Notes: a model not told the origin generated them from the sequence alone. A stretch of DNA of 64,000 bases from CAVRAZ01 sp963719135 (GCA_963719135.1 CAVRAZ010000002.1:434001-498000), one strand, 5' to 3'. Shown: positions 14,771 through 24,223, counted from the first letter of the stretch. Program-made: numbers and translations.

Positions 14771-17128
14771 TTACTGCACCTCCGGTGGATCGCTCCGCGG
14801 CGACGGGTTGGACTCCGGCGCCGCCTGCGGCGCGCTGCTGCGCACGTGGACGTCGCGCTGCGGGAAGGGTATCTCGATGCCGGCCTGACGGAGCTTCTTC
14901 TCGATCGCGTAGTTCAGATCGCTCACCGTAACCAGCCGTTTGGCGACTTCACGGATGAAGCAGCGCAACTCGAAATTCAGCGAACTGTCGCCAAAGCCCC
15001 TGAACAACACCAGCGGCGGACTGACCCGCCTGCCGTCCAGCATCACCAGTGGATGTTCCCGCGCCGCCTCCAGCAGCACCTCCGTGGCCTTGTCGACGTC
15101 CGAGCCGTAGGCCACGCCGACCGGGACGGTCACGCGTCCCCAGGGATCTCTCAGCATCCAGTTGGTGACGTTGCCGGAAATCAATGCCGAGTTCGGCACG
15201 ATGACGTCGGCGCGGTCGAAGGTCTCGATCAGCGTCGAGCGGATACTGATCCGGCGGACGTAACCCTGCACGTCGCCGGTGACGATCCAGTCGCCGGTGC
15301 GGATCGGCCGCTCGAACAGCAGAATGATGCCGGAGACGAAATTGTTGACGATGTTCTGCAGACCGAAGCCGATGCCGACCGACAGGGCGCCGGCGATGAT
15401 CGCCAGGTTCTGGAGTCTGACACCCGCCAGCGCCAGCCCGATGAGGGCCGCAGCGATGATGCCGACGTAGCCGGTCAGGGTGACGACGGCTTCCCGTCCG
15501 CCGCGGTCGAGGCGCGTGCGGCCCACCCAGTTCGGCAGCACTTCCTGCCTGAACCAGCGCAAGCCCGCCAGGAACAGGGCAAAGACGGCGAGGCCGACGG
15601 CAATCTGCGCCGGCACGATCCGCGCCGCGCCGATATCGAACCCGTCGCGCAGCAACGCCTGCACCCACAGCCAGGGGGTGGCCGAATAGCCCCAGAATTG
15701 CAGGACACCGATGCCGAAGAACAGCCACAGCGTCAGGATACTCAGGACACGCAGCCATATCAGGCCCGGAATGCGCTCGTCGTCCTGCAGTCCCAGGGCG
15801 GTGCGCAACCGCTTCTGCCACAGGTGCTGTCCTTCTTCCATGCCGTCGAAGAATTCCTCGATCAGGACGCTGCCGAGCCACAAGCCGACGCCCAGCAGCA
15901 CGCTGCCGAGCAGCGCCTTCAACAGGTAAAAGGAAAGATTGTTGTAGCCCAGCACTTCGGCGGTCAGCGCCGCCACCAGTATCAGCACGGCGGCGGCGCG
16001 GATGGCGCCCTTGATGCGCAGCCCGGACGCCTTGCTCATGAACAGACCCAGCCATACGAGGTTGACCACCAGTACGGCAATCAGTGTCGCTCTGACCAGC
16101 GTCCAGGCGTCGCGGTCGATCGCGGTGTGCAGGCCGCTCACAAACAGAAATATCACCAGGAACCCCACCACCCACAAGCTGCGCAAACGCCGGTTCAGCC
16201 GCACCGAGAACTCGCGGTCCAACTGCAGGAAGTGCTGTGCCGGCGGGCAGGGATTCAGCAGTATCCGCGTGAACGTGGCGGCGGCCAGGTAGAGTATCAG
16301 ACAGATGACCAGCACCACGGCCAGCGGCATCGCCTCCGGTCGCGCCTGCGTCACCACGCCCAGCACCACGCCGCCGCCGAGCAGCGCGGCCAGGGCCCGC
16401 ACACGTCCGGCAAGGCAGGCGCACAGCGACTGGTAGAATTTGTGCGTCGTCGTCCCGCCTTGCACCGAGCGCGCCGCGCGCTGACAGAACAGCCTTGCAA
16501 CGAATCCCAGCAGCCAGCCCGTTATCGTCGCCGCGGCGACGGCCGCCCAGGCGGATACGGACAGCGCCGCGGTCCCGGCGTGTGCGGCGAGAAACGCGGC
16601 GGCGCGCGTTTTCCAGTCGACCGGGGTGACCAGTACGTGATTCAGCGCCGTCCAGACCGGCTGGCTGCGCGCGAACAGGTAGTGGTCGAGCTGCCGGGTC
16701 TGGAGCGATTGCACCTGTTGCATCAGTGTCGCGCTCTCCAGCAGGACCGCCTGACAGGATGCCAGTCGCGCGCTGGCCGTATTGATTCTGCCCGTCAGGT
16801 CCATTCTGGCCTGCGCCACCGTTCGGTCCGCGGCCGCGCCCGCGGTGCCCAGCGCGTCGAGGTCGCTGCGCAGCTTTTGCAGGGTGCCGTCCGCTTCCTG
16901 CACGCACCGGCGCGCCTGGTTGCCGACGCCGGCCAGCGATTCATTCGACTTCGCGAGCAGGGCGGACGACGCGCCGGGCGTGTCGTGCGCGGCCGCAATA
17001 TCTTCGTGTAGGCCCTCGATCGTCGCCTGTGCGGTCGCCAGCCAATCGTCGCGCCGCTCGGCGGCGGACGGCGACAGGCTGCCTGCCAGGAGGCAGACAG
17101 CGAGAAACAGGTCGAGTAATAGTCGCAT
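14771..17128 (-). CDS. Large mechanosensitive channel, MscS family
   Basis: A 785-residue inner-membrane protein. ATG 17128 follows a CCAGGAG ribosome site and starts a signal sequence (LLDLFLAVCLLAGSLSPSAA). A periplasmic coiled-coil-like region (~25-170) is followed by about ten hydrophobic helices and a C-terminal MscS core: GVGIGFGLQNIVNNFVSGII (pore helix), FERPIRTGDWI, and VPNSALISGNVTNWML. Length places it with KefA/YbdG/YjeP-like large members that gate on membrane tension. Divergent from the cytochrome gene at 17662. Confidence 0.92.
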   Translation of the reverse strand: MRLLLDLFLAVCLLAGSLSPSAAERRDDWLATAQATIEGLHEDIAAAHDTPGASSALLAKSNESLAGVGNQARRCVQEADGTLQKLRSDLDALGTAGAAADRTVAQARMDLTGRINTASARLASCQAVLLESATLMQQVQSLQTRQLDHYLFARSQPVWTALNHVLVTPVDWKTRAAAFLAAHAGTAALSVSAWAAVAAATITGWLLGFVARLFCQRAARSVQGGTTTHKFYQSLCACLAGRVRALAALLGGGVVLGVVTQARPEAMPLAVVLVICLILYLAAATFTRILLNPCPPAQHFLQLDREFSVRLNRRLRSLWVVGFLVIFLFVSGLHTAIDRDAWTLVRATLIAVLVVNLVWLGLFMSKASGLRIKGAIRAAAVLILVAALTAEVLGYNNLSFYLLKALLGSVLLGVGLWLGSVLIEEFFDGMEEGQHLWQKRLRTALGLQDDERIPGLIWLRVLSILTLWLFFGIGVLQFWGYSATPWLWVQALLRDGFDIGAARIVPAQIAVGLAVFALFLAGLRWFRQEVLPNWVGRTRLDRGGREAVVTLTGYVGIIAAALIGLALAGVRLQNLAIIAGALSVGIGFGLQNIVNNFVSGIILLFERPIRTGDWIVTGDVQGYVRRISIRSTLIETFDRADVIVPNSALISGNVTNWMLRDPWGRVTVPVGVAYGSDVDKATEVLLEAAREHPLVMLDGRRVSPPLVLFRGFGDSSLNFELRCFIREVAKRLVTVSDLNYAIEKKLRQAGIEIPFPQRDVHVRSSAPQAAPESNPSPRSDPPEVQ

Positions 17129-17661
17129 ACGGCTATACTCCTGGCGCAGCGGAAACGCAGTGCAGGCGTGACGCAGGCGCGTGGCGGCGGCCGCCGCCAC
17201 GGGTCTCTTGCGTGATCGGGTAAAGGCGATGTTCGCCGCGCGCGCAACGGCGGGCGGCCGTCGGACCGGGGCGGTGTGCAACCGCGACATGCCGCATGCG
17301 GGAAGCCTGCGGCGGGAATGGACCTCGCCTTGCCCGCAATCCGGCGCGTCCGGCCGGCGGTTCCCGTCGCGTCTTGCCGCGGGTGCGCTGTGCAGGCAAA
17401 GCGGCTGGCGCCGGTTGGCGCGGCAGCGACGCGTCGTTTCGCAAAAAAATGACATTTGCGTCGAAATGCCTATACTTTCGCCCGCAAGGCGTCGTGCGGT
17501 TTACCGGGCTCGAGCCAGCGGCGGCAGGGGGCGGCCTCCGGCCGCCACTGTGCTGCGCCACAGCGGTTCGCGGGCGAACCCGCACAGACGGGAATTCCGG
17601 GCCATCGGGTAAGATCCCGGGCGTGCGCCCGACGCGATTTCCGACTATGAGGAGATTTACA
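17129..17661. other. Divergent intergenic region mscS-like / cytochrome lipoprotein
   Basis: About 530 GC-rich bases between divergent genes. A TATACT at about 17471 could be a -10 box toward the cytochrome gene, without a clear -35. No coding potential, RNA or known repeat recognised. Confidence 0.4.
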
Positions 17662-18072
17662 ATGAAGAGTGTTTGCGGCTGTTCCACATCGTCCCCCGGG
17701 CGGTCGATCGCCACCGGCGTTGCCATTGCTCTGTTGACAGCAATGTTCGCCGCCGGTTGCACCCAGAAGCCGGTCAGTTTCAGCGCGAGCGTCTTTCCGG
17801 TGCTGCAGCAGCAATGCGGCGAGTGCCACCAGCCGGGCGGCGACGGCGAGCAGAAGAGCGGCTTCAGCGTGGCCAGCTACGACAGCGTCATAAAAGGCAC
17901 CACGCTGGGTCCCGTGATCGTCGCTGGGTCCGCCACATCGAGTTCCCTGATGCGCATGGTCGAACACAAGACCGATCCGCAGATCCACATGCCGCACGGC
18001 GGCGCGAAGCTCAGCGATGAGCAGATCGCCACGTTGAACGCCTGGATCGATCAGGGCGCCAAGAACAACTAG
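17662..18072 (+). CDS. Monoheme cytochrome-c-like lipoprotein
   Basis: A 136-residue exported protein; GGAG at 17651 precedes ATG 17662. A signal peptide ends in the lipobox FAAGC, predicting a lipid anchor. One heme motif CGECH follows in FPVLQQQCGECHQPGG, and KTDPQIHMPHGGAKLSDEQI supplies the likely distal Met region; the arrangement resembles the PSCyt1/c-type cytochrome domain PF07635. It precedes the YeeE-Psr cluster on the same strand and may carry electrons for it, which is inference. Confidence 0.82.
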   Translation: MKSVCGCSTSSPGRSIATGVAIALLTAMFAAGCTQKPVSFSASVFPVLQQQCGECHQPGGDGEQKSGFSVASYDSVIKGTTLGPVIVAGSATSSSLMRMVEHKTDPQIHMPHGGAKLSDEQIATLNAWIDQGAKNN

Positions 18073-18171
18073 CCGGCGTCGCCCGCTCCTGCCACACTAA
18101 GGCGGTCAGTCCAACCCCTGCGCCAGGCGACGTGCTCAGCGCGACCGGCGTCCGGGCTGCTTCCTGTGCCG

Positions 18172-18187
18172 GTTGACCTTAGTCAAC
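18172..18187 (+). promoter_or_regulatory. FNR/Dnr-type dyad upstream of the YeeE-Psr operon
   Basis: GTTGACCTTAGTCAAC is a perfect dyad containing TTGAC-N4-GTCAA, the pattern bound by Crp/Fnr-family regulators (FNR TTGAT-N4-ATCAA; Dnr/Nnr variants TTGAC-N4-GTCAA). A TATATT -10-like box follows at 18238-18243, putting the dyad near -71. It suggests control by oxygen or nitric oxide of the genes from 18330 onward. Confidence 0.6.
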
Positions 18188-18329
18188 GGATGTGGTGAAT
18201 TCACAGTGAGCCGCTGGCAATGATCTGAGGGCACAAGTATATTGCGGCGGGTACGTCCGCGTGTCGCCGCACAGCACGCGATAATCAAGCGGCCGTAACC
18301 CGCTGCAGGTTACGGTAGGAGATCGCATT

Positions 18330-18842
18330 GTGAACCTGCGTTGTCGTTTCCCGCCCGTGCTGGCGGGCATCGTGATCGGCATTTCCATGGTGCTTTCTTT
18401 CGTCGTGGCCGGGCGCGGCATCGGCGTGAGCGGCATGATGACGCGCCTGGTGGCGACCGTGCAGCACTGGCTGCTGCCGGAGCTGACCGAAAAGAGCAGC
18501 TACTTCGGTCCTTTCTTCGCGCACGGCGCGCGTCCCCTCGACAATTACCTCACCTATCTGGTGATCGGCCTGCTGGCCGGCGCGTTCGCCGGCGCCTGGT
18601 CCTGCCTGGATTTCCGCTTCGAAGTGCAGCGCGGTCCGCGCATCTCGGTGGCGGGCCGGCTGTTGTATGCGCTCATCGGCGGCGCCATTACCGGTTTTGC
18701 CGCGCGCCTGGCGCGCGGCTGCACCAGCGGCCAGGGGCTGGTCGGCGGCGCCGAGCTGTCGGTCGGCGCCTGGGCGTTCCTGCTGTGTATCTTCGCCGGC
18801 GGCTTCGCGACCGCCTGGTTCGTGAGAAAGCAATGGATATAG
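18330..18842 (+). CDS. YeeE/YedE-type sulfur-compound transporter, first half
   Basis: A 170-residue membrane protein with about four or five helices, starting GTG 18330 (an internal ATG at 18387 would delete the first helix). It carries the conserved Cys motif ARLARGCTSGQGLVGGAELS of YeeE/YedE proteins, which in thiosulfate transporters passes the substrate along Cys residues. It is half the usual length; the second half follows in another frame with a 10-base overlap, so the transporter appears to be two-chained. It heads the Mo-reductase cluster. Confidence 0.87.
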   Translation: MNLRCRFPPVLAGIVIGISMVLSFVVAGRGIGVSGMMTRLVATVQHWLLPELTEKSSYFGPFFAHGARPLDNYLTYLVIGLLAGAFAGAWSCLDFRFEVQRGPRISVAGRLLYALIGGAITGFAARLARGCTSGQGLVGGAELSVGAWAFLLCIFAGGFATAWFVRKQWI

Positions 18843-19684
18843 TCGCGCCGCTGGTCAAGACCGGCGTCATCTCCGAGACCCTCAACCTGTGGCTGGCGGT
18901 GCCCATCGGTTTCATCTTCGGTTTCGGTCTGTATCACGCGGGCTTCACCGACAGCCGCAAGATCGCGCGCGCCTTCTATCTGAAAGACGTTTCCGTGCCG
19001 GTGGTCATGTTTTCGGCCATCGTCACCGGCATGCTGGGGCTGTGGGGGCTGAGCCTCATCGGTTTCCTCGATTCCTCGCAGATCCCGTTTCTGCCGACCT
19101 ATCTCACGCCCATGGCGCTGGGCGGCTTTCTGTTCGGCGTCGGCATGGTCATCGGCGGCTTCTGCCCGGGCACGGCGGCGGCCTCGATCGCCACCGGCCG
19201 CATCGACGCACTGGTGTTCGTGATCGGCTTCCTCGGCGGTTCCATTCTGTTCGGCGACCTGTTTCCGGTGTGGGGCGATTTCTACAACAGCGATTACCGC
19301 GGTATCTTCCGCCTGGACCAACTCCTCGGCATGAACCTGGGCTCGGTGGTGCTGATGCTGGTGGTCATCTCGGTGGCCGGCAGTCTGGTCATGCGTATGG
19401 GCCAGCGCCTGTTCTGGACCACGCCGCGCGCCGAATCACTCACGCCCGAACAGGTATTGGAATACGAGACGCCTCTGGTGGTGCTGGCGCTGGTCGTGGC
19501 CGGCGTCATGGCGTTCTTCCCGACCGGACATTATCTGCGGCCGGCCGAGACGCCCTGGTACGTCATCCAGAAGGAGGCCGTGGCGGCGGGAACGCCGGCG
19601 AACCGGGGCGCCGCGGCCGCGGTGCCCGCCGAACAGCCGGGCCAGGCGCCCGCGCGGACGCATGCCGGAGGCGAGGGATGCTGA
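18833..19684 (+). CDS. YeeE/YedE-type transporter, second half, with C-terminal EGC tail
   Basis: A 283-residue membrane protein starting at ATG 18833 inside the end of the previous gene. Helices carry the second conserved Cys motif GMVIGGFCPGTAAASIATGR. After the last helix (~residue 245) a Pro/Ala-rich linker leads to a terminal THAGGEGC, so the chain ends in Cys. The rhodanese lipoprotein four genes later ends the same way (FHEGC). Probably imports or channels a reduced sulfur compound for the adjacent reductase. Confidence 0.87.
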   Translation: MDIVAPLVKTGVISETLNLWLAVPIGFIFGFGLYHAGFTDSRKIARAFYLKDVSVPVVMFSAIVTGMLGLWGLSLIGFLDSSQIPFLPTYLTPMALGGFLFGVGMVIGGFCPGTAAASIATGRIDALVFVIGFLGGSILFGDLFPVWGDFYNSDYRGIFRLDQLLGMNLGSVVLMLVVISVAGSLVMRMGQRLFWTTPRAESLTPEQVLEYETPLVVLALVVAGVMAFFPTGHYLRPAETPWYVIQKEAVAAGTPANRGAAAAVPAEQPGQAPARTHAGGEGC

Positions 19685-19700
19685 GCGGGGGCGGGGTCGC

Positions 19701-21891
19701 TTGAACCGGCGCGAATTCATCAAGATATCCAGCCTGCTCGGCGTCGGCGGTCTGGCGCCTTCGCTGCTGCTCGGCGGCTGCGCCGCGCACCCGCTGCCGG
19801 GGCAGGGGAAGGTCAGCCGCACGCCGACCTTCTGCGACATGTGTTTCTGGAAGTGCGCCGCGTTCGTCGAAACCGAAAACGATCAGCCGTGGAAGATCAC
19901 CGGCAACGACCAGGACCTGCACAGCGAAGGGCGTCTGTGCACGCGCGGAACCGGCGGCCTGGGCAGCTACCAAGACCGCGACCGGTTGCAGAAACCGCTG
20001 CTGCGCGTGACCGGCGCGGACGGCCGCCAGACTTTCAAGGAAGTGTCGTGGGACGAGGCGCTGGACCATATCGCCGGGCGCCTCAAGTCGATCGCCGAAC
20101 AGTACGGTGCCGACCGCACGGCACTGCTCAACCACGGTGTCGGCGCCAGTCACTTCAAACACCTTATGAGCGCCTTCGGCAGCGGCAGCAATGCCGAACC
20201 GGCCTTCGCCCAGTGCCGCGGTCCGCGCGACGTCGGTTTTCAATTGACGTTCGGCGAAGGCCTGGGGTCGCCCGAGCGGACCGACATGGAACACTCGCGC
20301 TGCATCGTGCTGATCGGTTCGCACATCGGCGAGAACCTGCACAACGCGCAGGTGCAGACGCTGGCGGCCGCCCTGCGCCACGACGCGACGCTGATCACCG
20401 TCGATCCGCGCTTCTCGGTGCCGGCGGGAAAATCGAAATACTGGCTGCCGATCAAGCCGGGCACCGACATCGCCTTGCTGCTGGCGTGGATGCACGTGCT
20501 GATCGACGAGGGGCTCTACGACAAGGACTACGTCGAGCGCTATGCCACCGGATTCGAGCAACTGAGTACGCACGTTGCGCGCTATTCGCCGGAGTGGGTG
20601 TACCTGGAAACCGGCATCGAACCTGCGTTGATCCGCACGACGGCGCGCGCAATGGCCGCCTGCGCGCCGGCGACGCTGATTCACCCCGGCCGCCACACGG
20701 TCTGGTACGGCGACGATACCCAGCGCTCGCGCGCCATCGCCCTCCTCAACGCGCTGCTGGGCAGTTGGGGGCGCAAGGGCGGTCTTTACATCAAGGAAGG
20801 CGTGCCCCTGCCCGAGTATCCGCTGCCGGCCTATCCGACACCCAAGAGCACCTTCCGCACCGCGCACGGCGATCGCTATCCGTTCGCCGACGAGGGCGTG
20901 ACCAACGCCTTGATCGAGGCTTCCGTCGGCGCGGACGCACATTACAAGGCGTGGCTGGTCTACGGCACCAACCTGCCCATGACCATTCCCGGCATCCGCC
21001 CGCAATTGCAGGCCGCCATGAGTTCGCTCGACCTGGTCGTGGTGGTCGACACCATGCCCTCGGAAATCACCGGCTACGCCGACGTCGTACTGCCGGAGTG
21101 CACCTACCTCGAACGCTACGACGATCTGCGCAACAGCGGCCGAGCGCCACCCGTCGCTGGCGTTGCGCATGCCCGCCTTCGAACCGCGCTTCGACAGCAA
21201 GCCCGGCTGGTGGATCGCCAAGCAGCTCGGCCACCGGCTCGGCCTCGACGCCTACTTTCCGTGGAACGATTACGCCGAAGTGATCGACTGGCAGCTCAAG
21301 CAGGTGGGCTCGTCGCTGGAGGAAATGAAGAAGGTCGGCATCAAGAACTTTCCGCGCACGCGGCCGAAGTACTTCGCGCCCGGCGAGGCGGTCGGCTTCC
21401 GCACGCCGAGCGGCAAGATCGAACTCTACTCGCAGCAGCTCGCCGACAAGGGCTTCGACCCGATGCCCGAGTACACGCGGCCGGAACAGCCGCCCGAAGG
21501 TTATTACCGTTTGAATTACGGCCGCATGCCGGCGCACACCTTCGGCAAGACCACCAACAACCCGCTGCTGTTCCAGCTCGCGCCCGAGAACACGCTGTGG
21601 GTGAATCCGCTGGTCGCGAACGAACGCGGGATCGAAAACGGCGAGTACGTCCGCCTGGCCAATCCCGACGGCATCGTCAGCAACCGCATCCGCGTGCGTG
21701 TCACCGAACGTATCCGCCCCGACTCGGTGTTCATGGCGCACGGCTTCGGCCACCGCTCGCGCCGCCTGCGGCTGACCCACGACGTCGGCGCCGACGACTC
21801 CGAACTGATGACCAACGTCAAGATCGATCCGCTGATGGGCGGCACCGGCATGCGCGGCAACTTCGTCACCATCGTCAAGGAGACCGCCTGA
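19701..21891 (+). pseudogene. Mo-bis-MGD oxidoreductase, PsrA/PhsA/TtrA type, one-base frameshift
   Basis: Catalytic subunit of a periplasmic sulfur-compound reductase. TTG 19701 starts a twin-arginine signal (NRREFIKISSLLGVGG); ATG 19662 is an alternative. The [4Fe-4S] motif is TFCDMCFWKCAAF with GRLCTRG about 30 residues on, and a Cys in FAQCRGPRDV is the likely Mo ligand. Frame 1 is homologous to about 21135 (ERYDDLRNS), then ERHPSLALRMPAFEP resumes one frame over and runs to 21891 with TNNPLLFQLAPENTLWVNP. An extra G in AGCGGCCGAG (expected AGCGCCGAG) near 21138 explains it. Everything else looks intact, so a sequencing error or a very recent mutation is likely. Substrate (polysulfide, thiosulfate or tetrathionate) cannot be set from sequence. 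Confidence 0.88.
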
Positions 21892-21892
21892 C

Positions 21893-22435
21893 ATGGTCCG
21901 TTACGCGATGGTGATCGACACGAAACTCTGCATCGGCTGCTGCGACTGCGTGATCGCCTGCAAGACCGAGAACAAGGTGCCGGAGGGGCTCAACCGCGAC
22001 TGGGTGGTGGAAGCCACGCAGGGCACCTACCCGAATCTGACCACCGAGTTCCGCTCGGAGCGCTGCAACCACTGTTCGCACGCGACCTGCGTGTACATGT
22101 GTCCGACCGGCGCGAGCCACCACTGGAACGGCAGCAATATCGTGCTGGTCGATCCCAACAAGTGCACCGGCTGCAAGGCGTGCATCGCCGCCTGTCCCTA
22201 TGACGCGCGGTTGATCATGCACCCCGGCGGGTACATCGACAAGTGCACCTTCTGCCATCACCGGGTGGAGAAGGGGCTCGACCCGGCCTGCGTCTCCACC
22301 TGCCCGACGCACTGCATGCATTTCGGTCTGCTGGACGACCCGTCCAGCAACGTCAGCGAACTGCTGCGCACACGCGAGCACAAGGTGCTGAATCCGGAGA
22401 CCGGCAATCAGCCCAACGTCTACTACCTGATCTGA
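21893..22435 (+). CDS. 4Fe-4S dicluster ferredoxin subunit (PsrB-like)
   Basis: A 180-residue electron-transfer subunit with four Cys clusters: CIGCCDCVIACK, CNHCSHATCVYMCP, CTGCKACIAACPYD and CTFCHHRVEKGLDPACVSTC. This is the DmsB/PsrB/NrfC pattern holding four [4Fe-4S] centres. It starts one base after the Mo-subunit stop and leads to the NrfD-type anchor, so it would relay electrons between them on the periplasmic side. Confidence 0.94.
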   Translation: MVRYAMVIDTKLCIGCCDCVIACKTENKVPEGLNRDWVVEATQGTYPNLTTEFRSERCNHCSHATCVYMCPTGASHHWNGSNIVLVDPNKCTGCKACIAACPYDARLIMHPGGYIDKCTFCHHRVEKGLDPACVSTCPTHCMHFGLLDDPSSNVSELLRTREHKVLNPETGNQPNVYYLI

Positions 22436-22447
22436 GGCATCGCCGCC

Positions 22448-23443
22448 ATGCTCGAACAAATCCTGGTCAGCGCGCGCAGCAACCCGCACATCGATCCGGT
22501 CATGTCGGTGTGGGGCTGGCAGATCTCGGTCTATCTGTTTCTCGGCGGTCTGACCGCCGGCATCATGTTCTTCTCGGCGCTGATGCTGCTGCTGAACAAG
22601 GACAAGGAGGCGCCGTTCGCGGTCAACGGGCTGGCGCTGCTCGGACCTGTGGTGCTTTCGCTCGGCATGACGACGCTGTTTCTGGATCTGGAGCACAAGC
22701 TGTTCGTCTGGCGCTTCTACACGACCTTCCAGCCGACCTCGCCGATGTCGTACGGTGCCTGGATCCTGATTCTGGTCTATCCGGTGGCGATTCTGCAGGT
22801 GCTGTCGACGTTCCGAACGGGCTACGGCTACGTCGCCAACCTGATCAACGACGTGCCATTCGTTCCCGCGATTCTCGACGGGGCCGAGCGCTACCGGCGG
22901 CTCATCGCCTGGCTGGCCATTCCGATCGCCGTGGCACTGGGCGTCTACACCGGTATTCTGTTGAGCGCCTTCAGCGCGCGCCCGTTCTGGAACACCGGTC
23001 TGCTGGGGCCGCTGTTCCTGGTGTCCGGCCTCTCGACCGGCGCGGCGCTCACGGCGCTGATCGCCCGCCAGCATAGCGAGCGGCACCTGTTCACGCTGAT
23101 CGATGCCGGACTGATCCTGGTCGAGCTGATCATCGTGGCGCTGTTGCTGGTCAACCTGGCCACCGGCGCGAAACCCCAGCTCGACGCGGCGGCGCAACTG
23201 CTGGGCGGCAGCTACACCGTCGCATTCTGGGGCGCGTTCGTCGCGTTGGGGCTGCTGGTTCCACTGCTGTTCGAACTGTTCGAGCGTCCGGGCACCGCGC
23301 GCAGCCTGGCGCTGCTGGCCCCGGTGCTGGTGCTGCTGGGCGGCTACGTGCTGCGCGTCGTCGCCGTCGACCTGGGGCAGGAAACCACCTGGATCAATTA
23401 CACCTCCGAATACAACACGCAATTGCTGGACCGTCTGCACTGA
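22448..23443 (+). CDS. NrfD/PsrC-type membrane anchor subunit
   Basis: A 331-residue integral membrane protein with about nine helices (for example WQISVYLFLGGLTAGIMFFS near the start and LLGGYVLRVVAVDLGQETTW near the end). This is the NrfD/PsrC family, which binds quinol and anchors the Mo and FeS subunits. Its place directly after the ferredoxin gene completes a PsrABC-type complex. Quinol oxidised here could come from the hydrogenase encoded at 26-30 kb. Confidence 0.93.
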   Translation: MLEQILVSARSNPHIDPVMSVWGWQISVYLFLGGLTAGIMFFSALMLLLNKDKEAPFAVNGLALLGPVVLSLGMTTLFLDLEHKLFVWRFYTTFQPTSPMSYGAWILILVYPVAILQVLSTFRTGYGYVANLINDVPFVPAILDGAERYRRLIAWLAIPIAVALGVYTGILLSAFSARPFWNTGLLGPLFLVSGLSTGAALTALIARQHSERHLFTLIDAGLILVELIIVALLLVNLATGAKPQLDAAAQLLGGSYTVAFWGAFVALGLLVPLLFELFERPGTARSLALLAPVLVLLGGYVLRVVAVDLGQETTWINYTSEYNTQLLDRLH

Positions 23444-23469
23444 CGCCAGGCTCCGGGGAGCGGACCACC

Positions 23470-24105
23470 ATGACCAGACACATCGCGACATCGATCCTGC
23501 TGAGCCTGCTGGGCGCATTGTCCGTCACCGCGTGCAGTGACCGCGGCACCGGCGCCGCGCCCCAGGCCGGCGACTTCAAGCAGGTGGCGCAGGTGGTGGC
23601 GCGGCGCGAGGATCGCGTCACGGCCGGCGAGCTGGCGCACTGGATCGTCGGCAGCAAACAGGATTTCGTGCTGGTCGACGTGCGCTCCGCCGGCGAGTAC
23701 GCCGGCGGACACATCGACGGCGCGCGCAACTTCGCGGTGCCGCAACTGCTGGACCCGGAGACGCTGAAGACGCTCCCGAACGACCGCCGCATCGTCGTCT
23801 ATTCGCAGGGCTCGGAAACGGCGGCCCAGGCCGTGGTGCTGCTGCGCCTGGCCGGTTACCAGGCCGATCTGCTGCTCGGCGGCTATAACTTCTGGAGCGA
23901 GCAGGTGCTGAATCCGGACATCCAGCCGACCGAAGCCGACGGCGAATACGCGCGCGTCAGCGAACAGCAGGCCATCGCCTGCTACTTCGTCGGCGCCAAC
24001 GCGGCCGCGCAGCCGGCGCCGGTCAAGCCGGCGAAACCGGCTTTTGTGCCGCCCGTTTCGCAACCCGCGGCTGCGCCGCCGCCGGCGTTCCACGAAGGGT
24101 GCTGA
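23470..24105 (+). CDS. Rhodanese-like lipoprotein with Ser in place of the catalytic Cys
   Basis: A 211-residue exported protein. The signal ends in a lipobox (LSVTAC, Cys22). A rhodanese domain spans ~50-140 (LVDVRSAGEYAGGHIDGARN). The catalytic loop, normally starting with Cys, reads YSQGSET with Ser112 (codon TCG), so classical sulfurtransferase chemistry is lost. The C-terminus (~170-211) is Pro/Ala-rich and ends FHEGC, placing a Cys as the last residue. Last plus-strand gene of the YeeE-Psr unit, 26 bases after the anchor gene. It may bind and present a sulfur substrate through the terminal Cys, by analogy to SoxY-type swinging arms; that is inference. Confidence 0.85.
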   Translation: MTRHIATSILLSLLGALSVTACSDRGTGAAPQAGDFKQVAQVVARREDRVTAGELAHWIVGSKQDFVLVDVRSAGEYAGGHIDGARNFAVPQLLDPETLKTLPNDRRIVVYSQGSETAAQAVVLLRLAGYQADLLLGGYNFWSEQVLNPDIQPTEADGEYARVSEQQAIACYFVGANAAAQPAPVKPAKPAFVPPVSQPAAAPPPAFHEGC

Positions 24106-24155
24106 TTTAATCATTAACCGCGAAGGAAAAGCCTTTTCACCGCAAAGGCGCACCG

Positions 24156-24223
24156 GAAAAGGGGTCGGAGTCATTTTTCGCCTTTTCGCGCGAAAAGGCG
24201 AAAAATGACTCCGACCCCTTTTC
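24156..24223. repeat. 68-bp perfect palindrome (GGGGTCGGAGTCA repeat), copy 1
   Basis: Arms 24156-24188 and 24191-24223 are exact complements (33 bp, core GGGGTCGGAGTCATTTTTCG) around CG. It lies just past the stop codons of two convergent genes (rhodanese, 24105; multiheme cytochrome, 24233), where it could act as a two-way terminator. A second copy is at 25871-25930. Confidence 0.85.

Noticed and set aside
14762..17011. 749-codon open frame on the plus strand
   Set aside because: It is the antisense shadow of the MscS-family gene; its sequence is Gln/Arg/His-rich and has no family pattern.
18193..18207. TGTGGTGAATTCACA as a CRP site
   Set aside because: The half-sites are spaced by 5 rather than 6 bases and the left half is off consensus; the adjacent FNR-type dyad is better.
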